DNA from: Thalassobellus citreus
GTDB lineage: Bacteria > Bacteroidota > Bacteroidia > Flavobacteriales > Flavobacteriaceae
NCBI RefSeq assembly: GCF_044385915.1
Contig: NZ_JBISCC010000122.1
Location: forward strand, 186,001 to 250,000
Direction of reading: 5' to 3'
DNA: 64,000 bases
The notes under the pieces are model-generated. The model saw only the letters and a program-made list of their open reading frames with translations, had not been told where the DNA came from and did no database searches. Numbering within the stretch: the first letter of the stretch is position 1; each line of letters starts with the position of its first letter. Shown here piece after piece: positions 61,302 through 64,000 of the stretch. The position numbers were made by a program, and so were the translations under genes.

Positions 61302-62585
61302 ATGAATGTGAATGAACCTTTAGCGGAACGATTAAGACCCAAAACTCTAGAAGACTATATTAGTCAAACACACCTAGTTGGAGAAAGCGGTACATTAACG
61401 CAGCATATAAAACAAGGTTTAATTCCATCCATGATTTTTTGGGGACCACCTGGTATTGGAAAAACAACACTTGCCAATATTATTGCATCCGAATCTGGCA
61501 GACCCTTTTACACCCTTAGTGCCATAAATTCCGGAGTAAAAGATATTCGAGATGTTATTGAAAAAGCAAAGCAAAGTGGTGGTTTATTTACCACCAAAAA
61601 CCCTATTTTATTTATTGATGAGATTCATAGATTTAGTAAATCACAACAAGATTCGTTATTACAAGCTGTAGAAAAAGGTTGGGTGACTTTAGTTGGAGCA
61701 ACAACCGAAAACCCAAGTTTTGAAGTTATTCCCGCATTGCTTTCTCGCTGTCAAGTTTACATTTTAAATGCATTTGATAAAACCGATTTAGAAACCCTTT
61801 TAAAGCGTGCTATAGAAAAAGACGAACTCTTATCCAAAAAAGACATAAAACTAAAAGAAACAAGCGCCTTAATAAGACTTTCAGGCGGTGATGCAAGAAA
61901 GCTTTTAAATATTTTTGAACTGATTGTAAACTCTGAAGGTTCAGATTCTGTTATTATTACAGACGACCGTGTTTTACAAAAAATTCAAAACAATACGGTA
62001 CGTTACGATAAAACGGGCGAACAACATTACGATATTATTTCGGCATTCATAAAATCTATTCGTGGTAGCGACCCCAACGCTGCGGTTTATTGGTTAGCAC
62101 GGATGATTGAAGGTGGCGAAGATGTTAAATTTATTGCGAGACGCTTACTTATTGCTGCCAGCGAAGATATTGGAAATGCCAACCCCACGGCTTTGGTTAT
62201 TGCAAATAATACCTTTCAGGCGGTTTCTACTATTGGCTATCCAGAATCCAGAATTATATTAAGTCAATGTGCAACTTATCTGGCATGCTCACCCAAAAGT
62301 AATGCAGCTTACACAGCTATTGGCAATGCGCAACAATTGGTAAAACAAACAGGCGATTTATCGGTACCATTAGGTATTAGAAATGCACCAACAAAGTTAA
62401 TGAAAGAGCTTGGTTATGGAGATGATTATAAATATTCGCATAATTACGAAAACAACTTTGCAGAGCAAGAATTTCTACCAGACAGTATTAAAAACACCAC
62501 ATTTTACGAACCTGGTAATAATGCTAGAGAAAATGCACACCGCGAGTTTTTAAAACAACGTTGGAAAGATAAATACGGTTATTAA
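61302..62585 (+). CDS. rarA: replication-associated recombination protein A
   Basis: This 427-residue AAA+ ATPase (MgsA/RarA) acts at stalled replication forks and resembles clamp-loader subunits. It opens PLAERLRPKTLEDYISQTHL. Walker A is GPPGIGKTT (48-56), Walker B is LFIDEIHRFSK and sensor 1 is VGATTENPSFEV. The C-terminal oligomerisation domain (RRLLIAASEDIGNANP) ends in QRWKDKYGY. A dispersed repeat element begins right after the stop codon. Confidence 0.95.
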   Translation: MNVNEPLAERLRPKTLEDYISQTHLVGESGTLTQHIKQGLIPSMIFWGPPGIGKTTLANIIASESGRPFYTLSAINSGVKDIRDVIEKAKQSGGLFTTKNPILFIDEIHRFSKSQQDSLLQAVEKGWVTLVGATTENPSFEVIPALLSRCQVYILNAFDKTDLETLLKRAIEKDELLSKKDIKLKETSALIRLSGGDARKLLNIFELIVNSEGSDSVIITDDRVLQKIQNNTVRYDKTGEQHYDIISAFIKSIRGSDPNAAVYWLARMIEGGEDVKFIARRLLIAASEDIGNANPTALVIANNTFQAVSTIGYPESRIILSQCATYLACSPKSNAAYTAIGNAQQLVKQTGDLSVPLGIRNAPTKLMKELGYGDDYKYSHNYENNFAEQEFLPDSIKNTTFYEPGNNARENAHREFLKQRWKDKYGY

Positions 62586-62586
62586 T

Positions 62587-62670
62587 TTTTGGGCGTTACC
62601 CCAAGGGTCGGGCTTTCCGCTACAATCTTTTGCGAAAAGCAAAAGGATTTTCACTGCAATCCCTAACGCA
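62587..62670 (-). repeat. dispersed structured repeat, copy 2
   Basis: Read on the minus strand it runs GCGTTAGGGATTG ... GAAAGCCCGACC ... GGTAACGCCC, the same three conserved blocks as at 7677-7786. Its internal hairpins differ in sequence: CTTTTGC/GCAAAAG in the first position, and a short CCC-TT-GGG in the second. The element starts two bases after the rarA stop codon, so it forms the rarA 3' untranslated region. Confidence 0.7.
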
Positions 62671-62697
62671 ACATCACGTTACAAAATAAACTTTATA

Positions 62698-63558
62698 TTA
62701 AAATTTAATATTTAGAACTTCTTGCTTTAAAACATCATTCTCGTAATATTCTAAAACCCAATCAGTACCCTTTTTAGATAACGTACCGTTTTTATTTATA
62801 ACTAAAAAAACATCCTTCATACTTGTTTTCTTAATTTTATAAACCACTTTTGGAGAGCTATCAACTAACTGAAAACCATTTTCAATTTCCTGAGCATATA
62901 AAACATTAGATGCTACTTTTTTTACAGCTACTTCTTTAGGCTCTACTTTTTCTACAGGAACCTCTTCTACTATTTCAACAACAGCTTCTTCAACCTCTTC
63001 AACAACCTCAGCTTTCTTTTCTTTTTTAAGAGTTTGAATTTCTTCTTTTAACTTTTTTATTTCTTCAGAAGTTTCAGCTTTAACTTCTTTCTTTGTTGAT
63101 ACTACAACTACATCTTCAGCTTTTGGTTCATACTTGTAATTAGCAGCTTCAATAGACTTAAAGGCATTACGAAGTGCTTCTGTATAAGCCTTTTTATATT
63201 CCTTCTCCCTACTCTCCCCTACTTCAGATGTATAAACAACTTGATCATTACAGCCTTTTAATGTCACTAATAATTTCGTTTTAAAAAGCCCATTATCTTT
63301 TGTAACATTAGATCGTAATGCCAAACATCTGTTTCTTACCAAATCTTCAGGGTATTCATCACCTTCCATCAAAGTTTCAAATCCATATTTATTAAACAAA
63401 AATTTAGTTAATGCATTTAATTGATATTGATTACTCTCTTTTAAAAAATCATATTTTGTTGGAACAATCACATATTTGTAATTGTTTAAATTGGCTTGTG
63501 CAAATACAGAAGTTACAATTAAGCATGTAACAAGTAAAGAAAAAAACTTAGTCTTCAT
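62698..63558 (-). CDS. exported coiled-coil protein of unknown function
   Basis: A 286-residue protein with a cleavable signal peptide (SVFAQ, about residue 21). The N-terminal globular region (about 22-140) contains YVIVPTKYDFLKESNQYQL and SEVGESREKEYKKAYTEAL. A Lys/Glu/Val-rich coiled-coil stretch (about 150-210) follows, then a beta-rich C-terminus (VYKIKKTSMKDVFLVINK). I do not recognise a named family. Its promoter side faces the HAD gene, from which it is separated by 105 bases. Confidence 0.75.
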   Translation of the reverse strand: MKTKFFSLLVTCLIVTSVFAQANLNNYKYVIVPTKYDFLKESNQYQLNALTKFLFNKYGFETLMEGDEYPEDLVRNRCLALRSNVTKDNGLFKTKLLVTLKGCNDQVVYTSEVGESREKEYKKAYTEALRNAFKSIEAANYKYEPKAEDVVVVSTKKEVKAETSEEIKKLKEEIQTLKKEKKAEVVEEVEEAVVEIVEEVPVEKVEPKEVAVKKVASNVLYAQEIENGFQLVDSSPKVVYKIKKTSMKDVFLVINKNGTLSKKGTDWVLEYYENDVLKQEVLNIKF

Positions 63559-63663
63559 TTTTATTAAATATATAGTTAAAACCTAAATGTAAATATACAC
63601 TTTGTGTCTGTTAAATTATAAAATCATCTCATCTAAACGAGATAATTAACTTTTATTTTCGAT

Positions 63664-64000
63664 TTACAAATACTTTTTCAAATCTAAAAGCGCATTAATT
63701 TGTTTCAAATTATTATCTAATGTCACATTATTAACATCAAAAAAAATGACATCCATTCCTATATCTAAAGCTCCTAAAATATCGGCTTCATAATTATCTC
63801 CAATCATAACACTTTTACTAACATCGGCATTTGCTAATTGTAGTGCATAGTTAAATATTTTAGGATTTGGCTTTTTAACGCCAACCATTTCAGAATTTGT
63901 AACCGTTTTAAAATAATGATGAATATTAGACTTCGTTAATTTACCATGTTGCACTTCTTCAAATCCATTTGTTATTATATGAAGATTGTATGTTGTACTT
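63664..64000 (-). CDS. HAD-family hydrolase (YjjG-like), 5' end cut by window edge
   Basis: The frame is open to the last base, so only the C-terminal ~111 residues are present. Upstream of an internal GTG it reads TYNLHIITNGFEEV, HAD motif II with the TNG Thr. Motif III Lys is in GVKKPNPKIF and motif IV is VMIGDNYEADILGAL. This matches YjjG-type pyrimidine nucleotidases/phosphatases. The nucleophile motif (DxD) and cap domain are outside the window. Confidence 0.85.
   Translation of the reverse strand, partial: STTYNLHIITNGFEEVQHGKLTKSNIHHYFKTVTNSEMVGVKKPNPKIFNYALQLANADVSKSVMIGDNYEADILGALDIGMDVIFFDVNNVTLDNNLKQINALLDLKKYL

Overview
This AT-rich window reads as a chromosomal segment of a Flavobacteriaceae bacterium (Bacteroidota), probably marine. 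The evidence is: Bacteroidota-type promoters (-33 TTG/TTTG, 19-bp spacer, -7 TAnnTTTG) in front of the str operon and of rpsD; SusC/SusD outer-membrane import proteins; type IX secretion C-terminal sorting domains; FecR/TonB signalling; a str-S10-spc-alpha ribosomal cluster without tuf; and the gltA-eno-carA-rplQ order. The genus is not resolved.

Layout. 1-7.5 kb: housekeeping and small accessory genes (DUF2911 fragment, queE, HerA-like ATPase, lipoprotein, alpha/beta hydrolase, rluF, folD, ffh). 7.9-17.8 kb: a surface-signalling island. A large repeat-built lipoprotein diverges from an ECF sigma factor, a FecR anti-sigma factor and an STN-TonB receptor, which are followed by a DUF1800/DUF1501 pair and a propeller-like lipoprotein. 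17.8-22.3 kb: a scrambled zone with a decayed second copy of the argS 3' end, a single PL11 rhamnogalacturonan lyase, a 5' remnant of a DUF6702-like gene and an unknown exported protein. 22.3-28.5 kb: argS, an orphan TPR histidine kinase, and an operon of two guanidino-group-modifying enzymes (CtlX and an arginine deiminase-like protein). 28.7-32.7 kb: gltA, eno and carA, each with its own terminator.

32.8-50.1 kb is the ribosomal supercluster on the minus strand: rpsL-rpsG-fusA-rpsJ, rplC to rpsQ, rplN to secY, infA-rpmJ-rpsM-rpsK and rpsD-rpoA-rplQ. It begins at a textbook promoter upstream of rpsL. A terminator-like hairpin overlapped by a promoter restarts transcription before rpsD, and a second strong hairpin lies between rpsJ and rplC. 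50.4-59.6 kb, on the plus strand: a short Omp85-like barrel, a SusC/SusD importer with two small surface lipoproteins, and an arylsulfotransferase-like lipoprotein. No carbohydrate-active enzyme is present there. 59.7-64 kb: rlmB, a rhomboid protease, rarA, an unknown exported protein and a HAD phosphatase cut by the window edge.

The most notable non-coding signals are a two-copy dispersed repeat with conserved termini and variable hairpins (near 7.7 and 62.6 kb), the displaced argS tail, heptamer tandem repeats in operon spacers, and several genes whose -7 element ends only 3-6 bases before the start codon, which suggests leaderless mRNAs. No tRNA, rRNA, CRISPR array, intact insertion sequence or replication origin was seen.
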